NCBI GenBank assembly: GCA_936440205.1
Contig: OW387136.1
Location: 51,854,232 to 51,918,231, forward strand
Length of the DNA stretch: 64,000 nt
Source of the DNA: Lepidonotus clava
Lineage: Eukaryota > Annelida > Polychaeta > Phyllodocida > Polynoidae
Reading direction: 5' to 3'
Positions 25,358-37,439 of this stretch are shown one piece after another (the stretch's first letter is position 1; each line of letters opens with the position of its first letter). Below the pieces are notes generated by a model. It was not told where the DNA came from. It saw nothing but the letters and a program-made list of their open reading frames with translations, and made no database searches. The position numbers and the translations under genes were made by a program.

Positions 25358-26416
25358 TCCCAGCTAACAATATTACGTTGCTACAACGTTGCTACAACAT
25401 GACAGTTTGGTTGTAACAACGTTGCAAATGGACGTTGTTACAACATAAATTTGTGGACTCCCAGAAAGGTTGCAGCAACGTTGCACCCAACGTTGTACAG
25501 TAACCATTTCACAACCTTTTTACAACTTTTTATACTTTATTCTTTTTTTCATGGATATATGGTATGATTGTTATATAGATTGTGTAATGTATTTCCACTG
25601 ACAGATTTCTGTACCCTAGTACATTTTATGATGTTCATAATAGATTATACAAAAAAGGGTGAGAAAAAAAATATTTAGGCAAACTTTATTAATCAATCAT
25701 TGTTCAATGATTTATAGTTCATAGTGCGTTTTGCACCTACAAATCAATGTCATTGATCATGTATGTTAATCTTGTCAGGTTAATGACGGGTTGCATTCAC
25801 AATCTGAAACTCTCAAGGCTGAAAAACCTCTACCATGTTGACATGCTACAAAAAGGGTGTTTAACTTAAGTTTTAATTTCTTTCCCCTCCTTATATCATA
25901 ATGTATCAAAACACTAAGACTTAATGATTATAAACAATGTACCCTTATTCAGTGTACCCTACTAATGATTTTTACTTGAAAACAATTATGAATTTCTTGT
26001 CCAAATTGCCATAAAACAAAAAACGTTTTTCCAAATTTGTGTTTTCCAGCCAGCAGTGCCACCTATATGTTGATTTTATGTTATTCTACAATGTTGTGAC
26101 AACGTTGTGAAAGTAATGTTGTCACAACATTGTGAAAAAGACGTTGTGACAACGTCATTTTGAAATGTTGCAAGTACGTTTCAATACAACGTTGTGAAAT
26201 ATATGTTGTGGCAACGTTGCTACCACATTTTCTATTTGACGTTGTTAAAAGGTAATTTTGCAACGTGCAGGCAACGTTATTTTGCCATGTTGTCATCACA
26301 TTGTAACATAATGTTGTCCTTTGAGGTTGTAGCAACGTTGCTGGGAGGTACTCATACAACATTACCAAAATACAACCTAAGCACAACGTTGCATTTACGT
26401 TGTGTGTTTGCTGGGT
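25358..26416. mobile_element. 1.06-kb element N with ACGTTGT subterminal arrays
   Basis: The left end (ATCCCAGCTAACA) and the right end (TGTTTGCTGGGT) are inverted repeats. Inside each lies a block of loosely spaced, both-orientation ACGTTGT/ACAACGT motifs: 25370-25500 and 26085-26410. The 570-bp centre (25515-26085) lacks them and encodes nothing. This plan fits a non-autonomous DNA transposon with many subterminal transposase-binding motifs. The superfamily is undetermined. Similar CCCAGCAAACAC ends are familiar from other marine animals. Confidence 0.7.
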
Positions 26417-27112
26417 CACTATTTCCAACTATTGCTTTGTCAATTTGTCCACCAAATAACCTGTACAATATCTTTGATTTGTAGGATGATGATGATAATT
26501 GTTGAGTGTTCTTCGCAATTTTTCCGCTATATCAACACCAACTCACATTTTCTGGCTTGTACAAAGTACCATGATCGTATCAATGGGGATGGGAATGAGG
26601 GCAAGGCTCTTGATCGCCATGTTGTGATCATCAAAATATGATCACGTGACCATGTCTGTACAAGGTCTATAGTCCTTTGGATCACATTCTTCTCATAAAC
26701 AGAACACCCATGCAAGAAGTATCCTTAGAAAAGTAAATGATCCTTTTGAATAATACAAGGAGAAATAAGAGAATGCCAGACAATATTCCTTTGAACTGAA
26801 TATTCAATGTAAGCTATACTTTTCTGAAGTCTCATGAGTTGACTTCGTTATGTTTATTCATATCCTATGGTGTAAACCTATATTTCTTGGTGATAAAACA
26901 CATAAATAAAATAATCCATGTTCTGCCAAAACAATTTCTTCTCTGCCATAGCCAATTGACCCAGAATTGTCCTACACCTTCTGTAGCACCAGAAATGACT
27001 TCTTGGGGTCTGCCCAATGGGCACTCTACATAATGGTGGTGAGTGTTGGAGGTCCACCCAGCAGTATTTCACTAACCGACTCACAGTTTTTGACCTGGAC
27101 AAACTTATGTGA
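26417..27112. other. No gene; one end of repeat S
   Basis: 26600-26690 (GCCATGTTGTGATCAT, GATCACGTGACCATGTCTG, ACAAGGTCTATAG) resembles the right part of 32694-32975. The rest is unassigned. Confidence 0.45.
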
Positions 27113-27460
27113 TTAAAGGGAGCCAAAAGCAATGTAGGGTCAAAATTGTGTAAATTTTGTTAACTATTGAAAAATATTCTATTGCCATAACCTAGGCCTG
27201 TGGTAAAGTATAGAATGTGAATACAGAATTAAACTGCATTAGTATACAGAAAAACTCGTCCCCAGTGAATTTTGGTGACCCACCAAAATTGGTTTGTTTA
27301 CAAACATTGCTGTCTTGAGGCATAAATGACATGAGTTTTATGGAAATCAAGTGAAGTTATTGTTAGTCATCATGATTTATACTTTACCAATGGCTAAAGT
27401 TAGACTCTTAGAATGTGTTATCATTTTTGCTTTCCAGTCCTACAGCTACATATTTAACAT
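27113..27460. mobile_element. MITE K, copy 2
   Basis: Starts TTAAAGGGAGCC and follows copy 1 (11090-11446) for most of its length, including CATAACCTAGG, GGTTTGTTTACAAAC and AGACTCTTAGAATGTG. The right inverted end is not recognisable. Confidence 0.6.
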
Positions 27461-28924
27461 CATATTGAAAATAAAAGCTTATAAAGTTGCGTTATGGATG
27501 ATAGTACGAGGAAAATTACTGTGAATCAATTATGATAACAATTTTCTAAACATTTTGAAATAATAGAAATAAGGGGTGGGCTAGCTGGCAAAGTGGACAG
27601 GTCCATTGATTGCTGTTACAATCGGTCATTGTGCAATGGGCCACTGGCCTTGGCAGGAAGCATGGGCCCATTTTCTAAGTGACACTAAGTGAAACCTTAT
27701 GAAATAAGTCAATTACCTGTAAATTTCATTAACAGACCTGCCATACATCTATGACACACATATATATGCCCGATATATTTCAGGTGGGGACGCAATGCTT
27801 CCTTGGTTATATTATCCTGAATGAGATCATCATTATTGTCATATATGAGATAATTGGTACATGAGAAATAGAAACACAATAACATAATGTTTGTAATAGA
27901 ATACATATGGTCATGATGCTTTCAAAGGGCATTTTCAATAGGCTTTGTTTCCTCATGCACAATGGAACTCTTTCTTGACAATGATGTTATTTAGATCTGC
28001 ACGGCCAGCTTGGAATCTGATGCCATTTATGGCAATTACGTCATTTTGCAGCTTGTCCAAAATGTGATAAAGATGTTGTAAGCAGATACGTCATTCACAA
28101 ATGTCATTCCTTAGTGAAGTAATGACAATGTTTGAGTACAAAGAGATTCCTTTGAAATGTATTTCGATTAGTTGTCTGTATTATTCCTGCCATTTGTATG
28201 GGCTCATGTGTTCAGCCACGTTTCTTTGTTCCGAGTCTCCTTTGATGTGCATGACAGTCCCTATTGTCTTTGACCAAAAGTTATATCTGCAAGTGGGCAG
28301 GCCCAGTCAATGAAGTGAAAGGTCAAACATTATTAGCATGTAGGAGTTGAGGAACACCTAAGTATGTTTTAATTGATTATATATACACAAGCCATATATA
28401 CATACACATATATATACACACACATATATACACACACACATTCTAGATAGGTACTTGAGGCTGTTCAGGGCGTCACCTGGGTGATAGATTAAGAACTACA
28501 AAAAACTATATATATATACTCCTTACAGATAGTTTTCCACGTGCCTAACTAAACCTCAGAAACTACCGCTTGACAGTGGCGGGTAAATGTTAACCCTGTT
28601 GACCTCATAGCCAGACATCCCTTACAGCACTGAAGGAGCTGCCATTTAGCAAGGGTTAAACCTTTAGACTTCAATCCAGCCGCAGCCGCCCGTGGGTGTA
28701 TTCCTCAATCCAGCCTCAGCCATCCAGAGAAACGGCGAGTTTTACATAATTTTCCATATTTTACCAAGGAGGTTACTTTTATGTAAATTCTGCATACAAA
28801 GTTGGCCAATATATCATTTAAAAGCTGATTTGATTTCCAAAGCTATAAACCCCATATCTATAGCGTTCATTGCTAGGGTTAGCCCTTGAGCTTCCTCAAT
28901 AGAAAGGAATTTAGTGAATTCTGG
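27461..28924. other. No gene; scattered repeat scraps
   Basis: 27577-27660 begins like a SINE head (GCTAGCTGGCAAAGTGG). 28285-28345 is a piece of repeat R. 28376-28440 is a TA/CA microsatellite. Confidence 0.45.
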
Positions 28925-28996
28925 AGGGAAATCCATAGGAAATCTTGGGGAATCCATGGAAATCTTGGGGAAATCCATGGAAATCTTGGGGAAATC
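28925..28996 (+). repeat. 24-bp minisatellite, about three units
   Basis: GGAAATCCATGGAAATCTTG units in tandem. The frames crossing it on both strands show short periodic peptides and are not genes. Confidence 0.85.
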
Positions 28997-30184
28997 AAGC
29001 AATTTGTGAATACAAACAGTGGGGTCTTAAGGGTTAATATTTGTCAGCCGACACAAGCCAGGATGAAGTCTTTTCTCAAAATGGAAACCTGCAGGGGTCA
29101 GAGGAGCTTTTGCCTTCAGCACAGTATGGGTCTAACGCGACGCGTGCCTTGGCCCCTACAACCCACACGCGCCAACATGTAACAAACTGTGCACATTGTG
29201 GTAAAATCCCTCTCCAAGCACCACCCTTGTCACTCTCCACCCCAGTCTGGCTGAATGGCTTTAAGCCCCATTTAAACTTTGGGATCAAATGAAAATGTGT
29301 CTCCTGCAGGAACATTTGATGTGAAGCTTGAGACCTAATACCCCCAAAAAGACCAATAGTTCAGCAATTCTTTTTCAAATTGCAGAGGAACTGAACATGT
29401 TTGAAATAAGAATAATATGTTGAGCATTATGTTATATCCATGAATGGAAAGGGATCAAGAATCCAATTGATACGAACAGTTTACACCAAACCCCATCAAT
29501 GCCAGGATGAAAACCATAATCAATGCATAATTCCTTTCTGTGATGGTGTGTGGTTTCTGCATCGTAGCCATAACAGATTAGTATTCGATCATAAATAAAA
29601 AAATATATATATAATTTGCTACAAAAATATTCTCTGTGGTTACATGTTATAACAGGAAATCAAATAATTTGCTTAGTTTGTCCAGATGCAAATGGTATAA
29701 GGTCTTCATCTATGATGTGGCTGGCCTCCATTTAAAACTGTGCAGTGCCCTTACATCAATTTGCCTAAGCATGGTACAACTAGTGCCTTTGAGATGATTT
29801 TGTATGGCCGAAATGAGTTCCCTGCAGCCCAAGAGGTCAGCAATAGCCTTCCCAGCCCCTTCGTCTGTGATAGCACCCCTTCCCTCCCACAGGCAAACAT
29901 AGCAAGTGCTAAGTCAATTAAGGGAAGAGCGTTTTGTGATTTTCGCAATACATGTCCAGTCCTCCTCCAGGCTTGCAGTCCTCCCTACAAGCACAGTCTG
30001 AAGTTGACATGACCTAAAAAAGTTTGTGAAATAGACCTTAAGTGTATTTCCCAACTGCCATTTGGAGGTCGAAATGAGATGGCCCATATATGTAAGGAAA
30101 AGTCCACTTACCGACTGTGCAAGTATCATCCTTGTGGGAAGACTTTTTTCTTGAAGATTTTTCCTGCTATGATAACGGTATAAC
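28997..30184. other. No gene recognised
   Basis: 29040-29330 is balanced in composition with open frames on both strands, none with a domain. An AT run lies near 29598-29615. Confidence 0.5.
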
Positions 30185-30330
30185 TTAAAGCGGCTGTCTC
30201 TTCTGTGAGTTGCTAGGCTTACATATGCCGATGTGTACCTAATGATGCAATGGCTAGCGACGTGTTTTGTGACATTAGAACGTAATCCTGCAATGTCATC
30301 ATGAAATTGGCACGGCAGGCAGGGAGTCAC
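30185..30330. mobile_element. MITE M, copy 2 (right end unclear)
   Basis: Starts TTAAAGCGGCTGTCTC and carries GGCTTACATATG, GACGTGTTTTGTGACATTAG and ACGTAATCCTGCAATGTCAT, shared with 46517-46695 and, in reverse, with 43165-43365. The open frame on the minus strand across 29914-30330 includes this repeat. Confidence 0.55.
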
Positions 30331-32352
30331 TGTGTAGAAAATTACACAAATTAGCAGCCTTTCCTAACACAGGCCTTCAAACGAAATTATAATTATGAAA
30401 GGCATGACAGAAATCCCCTCTGGGATCAGAGTAGTCTAATCAGGGTCTCTTAGCAGTGAAACAAGAACAGATTTATAGTCAAACAACAGCAAAGCCACTT
30501 TTAGCAGATTTGGAAAGACCAGACAGGTGGCTGTTCTCTTTAGGTCCTTAAACTATTTCAAGTGAAGTTCAGATTTGTTGATTTATCTGAAAGGTGAAGG
30601 AAGTGACTACCAACTGGCTTCTAATTGGCTGATATTACAGTTACATGTTATATTATTGGAAACTTGCCATTTGCCACAGTCTAAGGCAGAGTTCCAGGGA
30701 TTTCAAATGCCTCTCTCACTATAATGTTATGCAGTATTTTTGGTGGTTTGATGATTTTAAAGTGCATTTATTCTGGCTGAACTGCTCTGCAGACGTGGGT
30801 TGTGACGTGCACAATAGTATACATTTATATATAATTGACTGATGATTAAAGTATTTGACCTGAAACCTGTCATTTACTGCATAGAAATTAACGCGTGTAT
30901 CCGATTTTTAATTTCATAATATGACCTACATCTGTTAAACGACTGACAGCCGTGACCTTATGTTCAGGTAAATAATTGTCAGGGGCATTAACATTGTAAA
31001 ATAAAATCTAAAGTCTTCAGTTTCTGTGAAGGCATTTTTGAGTCACAGCCTCTGTAATGTCAACCATTTTTCAGACATGGTGAAAATAAAGAATAAGCCT
31101 ATCCCATGTTGGGTATATCCTGGGATTGGACAAGGGTTGGATAAAATAGATGTATATACCATCCTTGTCTCCAAGACTTGGGATTACTTAAATAAGCAAA
31201 AACTCCTTTTTTACTATTAAATTTCCCAAAATACTTCATCATCATTTCTGAAGTTTCATCAATCAACAGATTTTCAGGTTTGCCAGCCATTCAAAATACT
31301 GTATGTTGGGGCAAAATAGGGTAGGACATTATAGGTTGGACTAACAGGCTTTAATATTGGTTCCTATAGGGAAATGTTCAAAATACAAGGTCACATTTTA
31401 GAAATTTTAGGAGCAATCTGGCAAATAAGTTGTTTTTGTTAATTTTGTATTGCGTGTCTCTTCAGTGAATAAGCATAGAACCAATTTTGATAATATTTCA
31501 TGGTAAACATTATTATTGGTATCAACTGGGATGGGCTTATTCTCAGTGTCTGGGAATCCTGTCAGTACAAGTGCACAGCGATTCACCACCTCTGCGTAGT
31601 CTGGGACTCCGCAGGTGCTGATTTCTCTCGAGAGACTTAATTACATCTGATAGCCTTCTCTTTGTTCCTCATCCACTGTCTCCCAAACGCCTACTAAATT
31701 CCCCCAACCGCCCACTTAAGGCACAAATAACCCGCTCCAGCATGATTCATCTTTCGAGAGAATCACAAACAAGCCGTGAGGAATCAGTTTGAGAAACACG
31801 CATGCCATTGATAGGTGGGCATAAAGTGGGGTTCGGCCTGTAGTCACATACTTTACAGAGACATGCCACACCCAAGGGAATTGCGGGCGATCTAAGAAGC
31901 GGAGAGGAAACCCATCGCCAACCCATCGCCAACCCATCACCAACCCATCAGCACTTAACTACCTGAATACGTAATTTCCATTATGGCCAAATGAGGATGT
32001 GGTTAGACTGCAAAGAGTTTGTTTTTAAACAGCCATAACAGGAAGTTTTGGCCAAATGAAATAATGTAGTGAATGGCTCTTATCAGTCAGAGTACAATTG
32101 CCTATGTTGTTTCCTGAATTATATCAAACAGTGCTTACTTCCAATCAAAGCACCAGCAGTTTAATTTGTACCAAATGCAATATCATTTGTCAGTCATAGG
32201 CATAGCCAACATGCTTTTTGGCGACAGAAGCTGGTATATCAACTCATTCAATTTGAACACCAGCACCCATAAAAAATGACATACTTACACTGTGTTTAAA
32301 TCTGCTGAACCAGTTAAAACAACTGTATTTGCATCTATGATGATTGAATATA
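30331..32352. other. No gene recognised
   Basis: Includes an 11-bp repeat, CCAACCCATCG, four times at 31909-31951. Otherwise unassigned. Confidence 0.55.
31909..31951 (+). repeat. 11-bp minisatellite, four units
   Basis: AACCCATCGCC repeated head to tail, the last units slightly changed (CATCACC, CATCAGC). Confidence 0.85.
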
Positions 32353-32440
32353 GGAGTGAGTGGGTGGTGAGTGAGTGATGGAGGTTTTACGCCGTACTGA
32401 CAGCCAGGGTAATTTTCACGGCAAATTGAATCTAGGATAA
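32353..32440 (-). mobile_element. TCAC-tailed SINE B, 3' fragment
   Basis: Reads GAGTGAGTGG, GAGTGAGTGATGG, then TTTTACGCCGTACTGACAG and CCAGGGTAATTTTCACGGC, the reverse complement of the 3' end of the SINE at 18245-18569. Severely 5'-truncated. Confidence 0.7.
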
Positions 32441-32473
32441 GCTTGAGACCCTTACCCTATGTTTTTACCAAAG

Positions 32474-32634
32474 GCAGTGGTGGATTTAGGGGGTGGCGCC
32501 CAGGGCGTGGGGCTCCCCTATTTTTGACAAAATATTGATTTTTTTTTAATGTAAAATTTCCGGACCCAGGGGGTCTGGCAGAAAATGTTATAATAGGGCG
32601 CGCCTCCTTTTGCAAATTTCTGGATCCGCCCCTG
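32474..32634. mobile_element. CAGGGGCGGA fold-back U, copy 2
   Basis: CAGTGGTGGATTTAGGGGG at the left, TGGATCCGCCCCTG at the right. AAAGG occurs at both flanks but not as a clear 8-bp duplication. Non-coding. Confidence 0.65.
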
Positions 32635-32693
32635 AAAGGGTTCTTTTATTGGCAATCTGGTGGACTGGGCATCATACACAGTGCCTTCAATGC

Positions 32694-32975
32694 AATGACC
32701 AGGTCAGTGCATGTATACAGACGTTGCACAGTTGAGGTCACATCTCTGAAAATGTGCTGGCCGCCATATTGGTGATCACTTTATAATATCTATAATTCCC
32801 CGCTCTGTGCCATCTAAAATAGATATCTATGCTCAACTTTACTCCCTGATTCATAATCAACAATAATCATTATTTAGAATTAATTTTCTGGCCAAATGGT
32901 CTATTCACCACATGGTGATCACATAAATGGGGTCACGCGACCATGTCTGCACAAGGTCTATGGTTGTCATTTCAG
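32694..32975. repeat. Dispersed repeat S, copy 2
   Basis: Ends with GGTCACGCGACCATGTCTG and CACAAGGTCTATGG, shared with 26600-26690. GGTGATCAC occurs twice inside (about 32770 and 32913). Ends are poorly defined. Confidence 0.4.
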
Positions 32976-33054
32976 TGAAAATACTGACACCATCAAGATT
33001 AAACCCCCTAGACATATTGTTCCTTCCACTGAAACTGTAATGTTTCCATATCGA

Positions 33055-33335
33055 CTACTGGAATTAGATAAGAATTGTTTCAGTAAGAATTTGGTAAGGA
33101 ATGTTTCAATAGAAACTAAGTAGGAATTATTGGAGTAGGAATTAGGTAAGAATTGTTCTGGTAGGTATTAGCAAAGAATTGTTGTGGTAGGAATGATCAC
33201 AGTACGAATTAGAAATCCTTGCAGTAGGAACCGCAACTATTAGGAATTGCGTAGGAATTGTCGCAGTACAAATTATGAATTGTCACTGTAGGAATTGTCG
33301 TAGTAAGAATTGTTCCAATTGTTAGAAGTGTTGTT
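33055..33335 (+). repeat. Decayed minisatellite of TAGGAATTG-type units
   Basis: About a dozen degenerate 20-30-bp units built on GTAGGAATTGTNGCAGTA run across this stretch with irregular spacing. Too diverged to be a recent expansion. Confidence 0.75.
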
Positions 33336-33360
33336 GCACAGTGTAAATCGGTCCTAACAT

Positions 33361-33621
33361 ACCACCTTAAGAGCACCTTGACCAGGAGCCCCTCCCCAGC
33401 TCTTGCTGCAGCTTTTATGGCCCAGCGGGCAGATGCTGCGATCATGTTCAATTTTCTTTCAAGGGCACTGGACCGACTGCAAGCACAGGAGGTCACGAAA
33501 TGTTGTGTCCGGCTTTGGAGTGTCTGCCCCATGGGAGCTCGGTCAGCCTTGAGAGCCTTGGTCAGGCAAGGTTTGGGGAGAGCGAAGCGGCTGGTTTTTG
33601 AGGATATCCTTCCCATTTCAT
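33361..33621. other. GC-rich island open on both strands, unidentified
   Basis: This 260-bp GC-richer patch is open on + (80 codons, Ala/Leu/Arg rich, ending in a stop at about 33621) and on - (135 codons, continuing into the minisatellite). No start context, no clean splice sites and no domain that I recognise. It may be a lone exon, a coding relic or simply GC-rich DNA. Confidence 0.3.
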
Positions 33622-34134
33622 GAAAAACTTACTGATAATAAGCAACAATTTTGGGCCGTTTTGTGAAAATCAATAATGGTGGAGAACATATTGGCAACAT
33701 CCAACTATGATAATCAGATTTTTCTGTATATTATGTTATATGATAGACCACAAAAATAAATTGAATATGCTTAGATCAATATGGTTTCATTCTATTAGAT
33801 ATTTTATTCATATACAGGGTTTAGGATGGAGCATTTATGCTAGCAGATCTATTACCAATGATATATAAAGCTAAGAGACATTGTCAAAATATAAACATTC
33901 AATGTATGTCCTCAGTTAATGTGAAAACAACTATTTACATATGTTCGTTTAGTTTTGTGTGCAACAAAGATATATGCCATAAAACCCCTATTTTGAGCCA
34001 CGCCTTAAGTAAAGGATACTTTTGGATAGTCAATTAAGCATGGACTTTAAGGGTGCAGTTTAAATTAGGGGTATCATGGTGCTTTGTTTCAGTGAGGAAA
34101 CCTGTCATACTGCTCCTGATATAATGGTTCCACA
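33622..34134. other. No gene or repeat recognised
   Basis: Very AT-rich; nothing assignable. Confidence 0.55.
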
Positions 34135-34391
34135 ATAAAGGCCATATTTTACTTTGCAGTGTTTTGTTTGTTGTGGCCATTTTACTAGTGTTGTTCAAAA
34201 CCACTGCAAGTAAAATCAGGCAAGGCAAGGTGTAATAAAAGGAATTCACTTGTTGGGTCTTGCAAGTGTTTGTATATAGATTTTATATGGGATGGTTACG
34301 ATGGGGGAAACCAGCATGTTGGTATCTGAAATGCAAATTCACCACCACAAATGCTGCCAACCGCAATCGTGGAGTATGGGCTTAAGCCTTA
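34135..34391. mobile_element. MITE E, copy 3
   Basis: TAA, then AGGCCATATTTTACTTTGC, at the left; the right end closes with AAGCCTTAA. CCAGCATGTTGG at about 34311-34322 is the family palindrome. TAA is duplicated on both sides. Confidence 0.65.
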
Positions 34392-35130
34392 AGGAAATTA
34401 ATGGATTCTATGCAGCAGTCTGAGAATCAGGGACAATTAGTCAGTTTCTGGAGGCAGCGCCTTGATTAGACAAAATGCAATGATCGAAACCTACACGGCT
34501 CCCTCTTGTACAGCCTAAAGGTTCAGAAATGTATCAGAAGGGAATAGTGATTTTAACATTGATTTATGTAGATAATTGTTTTTTGGTGACTAACTAAACC
34601 AGAGATTTCTTTTTTAATTAGGAGACCCTCACTTTTATCATTCTGGGCAGCTCTTTTTGTTAACTGGCAAGGATATCAATGGTCAGTGAGTTGGAGAGCC
34701 TTTTGTCTCACAACTGTTAAATTTTATATCCCTCTACGCAAGACAAAATCCACCGAGAAAATAATACTTATCATATCACAACTTCATCAGAAAACATAAA
34801 TATAGGTAATACAAGATACAAAGGAACTAAAGATACAGATTTTCTCACTTCCTTTCCCATATATATAACATATGGCCTCAGCTTATACAAAAGCTGCTGT
34901 AATACTCTGGTTGACCGAGTGGCAAAGCCGCACACAGGAAATTGCCACTGGCTGAACCATCAGCCACTGTTATATATATATGTGGTTTCACACCTCGGTC
35001 TCCTGCCTGCAGCACCGCTGAGTATTAGTTAGGTTGGCATATAACTTCTAGGCCCAACTGCTCAGGTAAAATGAGATGACCATATTAAATGAATTGTTAC
35101 ACTTGCATACCATTCAGTTTTGTTTTTTTT
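34392..35130. other. No gene; possible tRNA-like SINE head
   Basis: TTGACCGAGTGGC at 34912-34924 matches a tRNA-Ser/Leu A-box, and GGTTTCACACCTC follows about 68 bp on as a weak B-box. No tRNA fold could be drawn, so not a tRNA gene. It could be the head of an old SINE. Confidence 0.3.
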
Positions 35131-35480
35131 GGGAGTCCCTGGTTATATCTATATAGTATAGTAGCTAATGGTTGGGACTCCCTCAATCAGTCATGTCTTT
35201 AACCATTTGATTCTCTCTGTTCTCAATCACCGGTTATGCAATCTCATGTTCAGCAGTTGAAGGGCATTGTCCTCCAATTGTTGTTAGAATCAGGCAGTGT
35301 GAGAAGCTAGAAGTAGGTTATATAACCAATGCCTGAGCTAAATAGCCCTTACCCCTTCACATTAGGACCTCCACTATCACCTGCAGGTGGGCAGTCCCAA
35401 GTGGGTGAGTGATAGGTCACTCAGTACTAGGTGTATGGCAGTGCATGCCCTTTCTTAAACCCCTCCCTGAGCTGTGTGTG
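35131..35480 (+). repeat. Dispersed repeat R, copy 2 (uninterrupted)
   Basis: Runs from GGGAGTCCCTGG through CCCTCAATCAGTCATGTC, GGTTATATAACCAATGCC and CACCTGCAGGTGGGCAG to TTAAACCCCTCCCTG. Shows the original layout of the interrupted copy at 9060-9640. Confidence 0.6.
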
Positions 35481-37002
35481 ACTGGTAAAGAAAAGGATGC
35501 GTCAACATAATAGCGGATGACGTATGATGGATCAAAAAAACAGATGAATGGAGACGTAGCTTAATAATTTAGCCAGATGCACGCAGCTAATAATTTCATT
35601 TCCACAGGCTTTATCAATCCTTTAGGTTCTATTCATACACTGTCAGCCATTTTCAGCCACAGCACCACTCTGTGGTTGCCATACAAAATTGAGGGTAAAG
35701 GGAACCAGGGGCATATGAAAGTAAAATGAGAAAGTAGCCATTACCACTGTCGCCTATGTCGCTCTGAACTCTACCCAAGCTCTTCAAAGGCTAAAGGGTC
35801 CTCATATGCCCAAAGGGAAAACCCACATTGGTTTTGCAGACTCTTTTGAAAGAAAAGTGTAAGAGAAAAGTCAGAAAGAAAGTGTCAGAAAAGTCAAGGG
35901 TCACTTAATTCTGAGAACTGAAGATGATAAACAGGCTAGATGAAGCTATTTTTTTCAATTAAGATATCTATCTATTGTCTATACAGTTTAGCTGTGGCTA
36001 TTGATCATGACTTCCAGTATGTTTAATCATGAATTCAAGGTAAGGATGATTTTTAAAGGACATTTTGATTAGAGTCATGGTAAGCTATATTATGTACCTT
36101 TAAGACATAGACAGACATACGTAAATAAGCAGTCGGTTTAGCGGGGGGAACCAGCATTAATATACATAATAGCATATACCACACGCTTGCCTTCTGAGGA
36201 GAGAAGACCTTTTCGTTTCACACATAATATTATATACCAGTGAACTTAAATTATGAACATGCTCCATCAACTTTAAAACAAAAACATGTTTGCCACTCCA
36301 TCATATTCGATCAGGGAGGTGTGAATATCAGACCACCCAATAGGCCACTGTCCGCCGTGGGGTTATCGATAAGTTTCAGTTATGTTCACTCCAGTAGGGG
36401 AAATGGGGTGAATGAGATTACTTTTATCCTGGCGGAAGTCTGGACACTGTTCTGTATTGATCCTATACACTCGAGTCTATTTGAAAGCCGATAAGGGATT
36501 ATCCAGTCGCCGTGTTGCAGATGCAACTGGGGATAAACGCAAGTCTGTATACTTTTCCGACCAAAGTATCTTTCCATGTTGCCCTGTGAAACTATGCATT
36601 GCCTTTAACAGTAGTGCAATTCATTTAATGGCAACCGCTGAAAAAAGATTGATGACTGAGCGGAACGATTGCCAAAAGATTTGGACTGGGATGAATGAGT
36701 GCCACACCTATAGTTACTTTGAGTGCTTTGAGACAAATAATATGTTATTTGAGCCAAGAACTAGGGCATTGCATGCTAATACCGTATATGCTTACAATGC
36801 TTTTTATCCGGCAACCTGTGTGTAATCATTCCCAGGCACGAAGAGCAGTTCCCGTAAACAGACATTGTCGCATCAATATTTAGAAATGGGAAATTGGAAA
36901 GGAACCTAGACAAATTTGAAGTGCAGAAAAATTAATTAATTCAATAAGAAGCTATCAAAGACAAGAGCATCCAGAAACTGGGCTAGAGGCCAGTTTATTA
37001 TG
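35481..37002. other. No gene recognised
   Basis: The longest open frame (36412-36825, 137 codons, +) has no recognisable domain, and its composition is like its surroundings. Confidence 0.5.
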
Positions 37003-37100
37003 TAAAGCCCCATACCCACTAACCAATTTTGTGAAGAATCGGCGGAAGCGTTGGCACGGCCATCAGCCGATTCTGCTTGGACAAGGCTTACCCACACAAT
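37003..37100. mobile_element. MITE G, left-end fragment
   Basis: TAAAGCCCCATACCCACTAA followed by GAATCGGCGG and CAGCCGATTCTGC, as in the complete copies at 44416-44648 and 47029-47245. Confidence 0.6.
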
Positions 37101-37439
37101 GTCATAATCGCTTTTTAATTTGTCCTGAAGTAGATTAATTCATATAAAGCCATGGGAACCCTTCATAATTCATCAATAAAAATTGATTGTGTGGCGTGTG
37201 ATGTCAGTTTTACATATACATTGCACCATGCCCTGCAAGACGATCTACTGCCCTTTATTGGCGCTTCACCGTTTGCACCATCAGCACTTGTGAGCTTCCG
37301 CTCTATGTGAATAGGCCTGTAAGTCTTGCACACAAGAGCAAAGTTTTTGTTTGGGGAGCAATCAATATATCTGACTGCAATTGGCGTTTCAGGGTAGCCT
37401 AAGTAAAGGGTTGGGTAAAAGCTCTATAGCAGTTAGCAG
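37101..37439. other. No gene or repeat recognised
   Basis: Nothing assignable. Confidence 0.5.

Noticed and set aside
26081-26484. Open frames of 96-115 codons on both strands
   Set aside because: They are translations of the ACGTTGT repeat blocks of element N.
28376-28440. CRISPR-like short repeats
   Set aside because: Plain TA/CA microsatellite with no spacers, in eukaryotic DNA.
29914-30330. 138-codon minus frame
   Set aside because: Covers MITE M copy 2; no domain.
33209-33616. 135-codon minus frame as a gene
   Set aside because: Half of it is the TAGGAATTG minisatellite; the rest has no recognisable domain. Kept only as an unidentified patch.
34907-35000. tRNA gene
   Set aside because: An A-box-like string is present, but no cloverleaf, anticodon arm or proper B-box.
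36412-36825. 137-codon + frame
   Set aside because: No domain, no splice or promoter signal, base composition like its surroundings.
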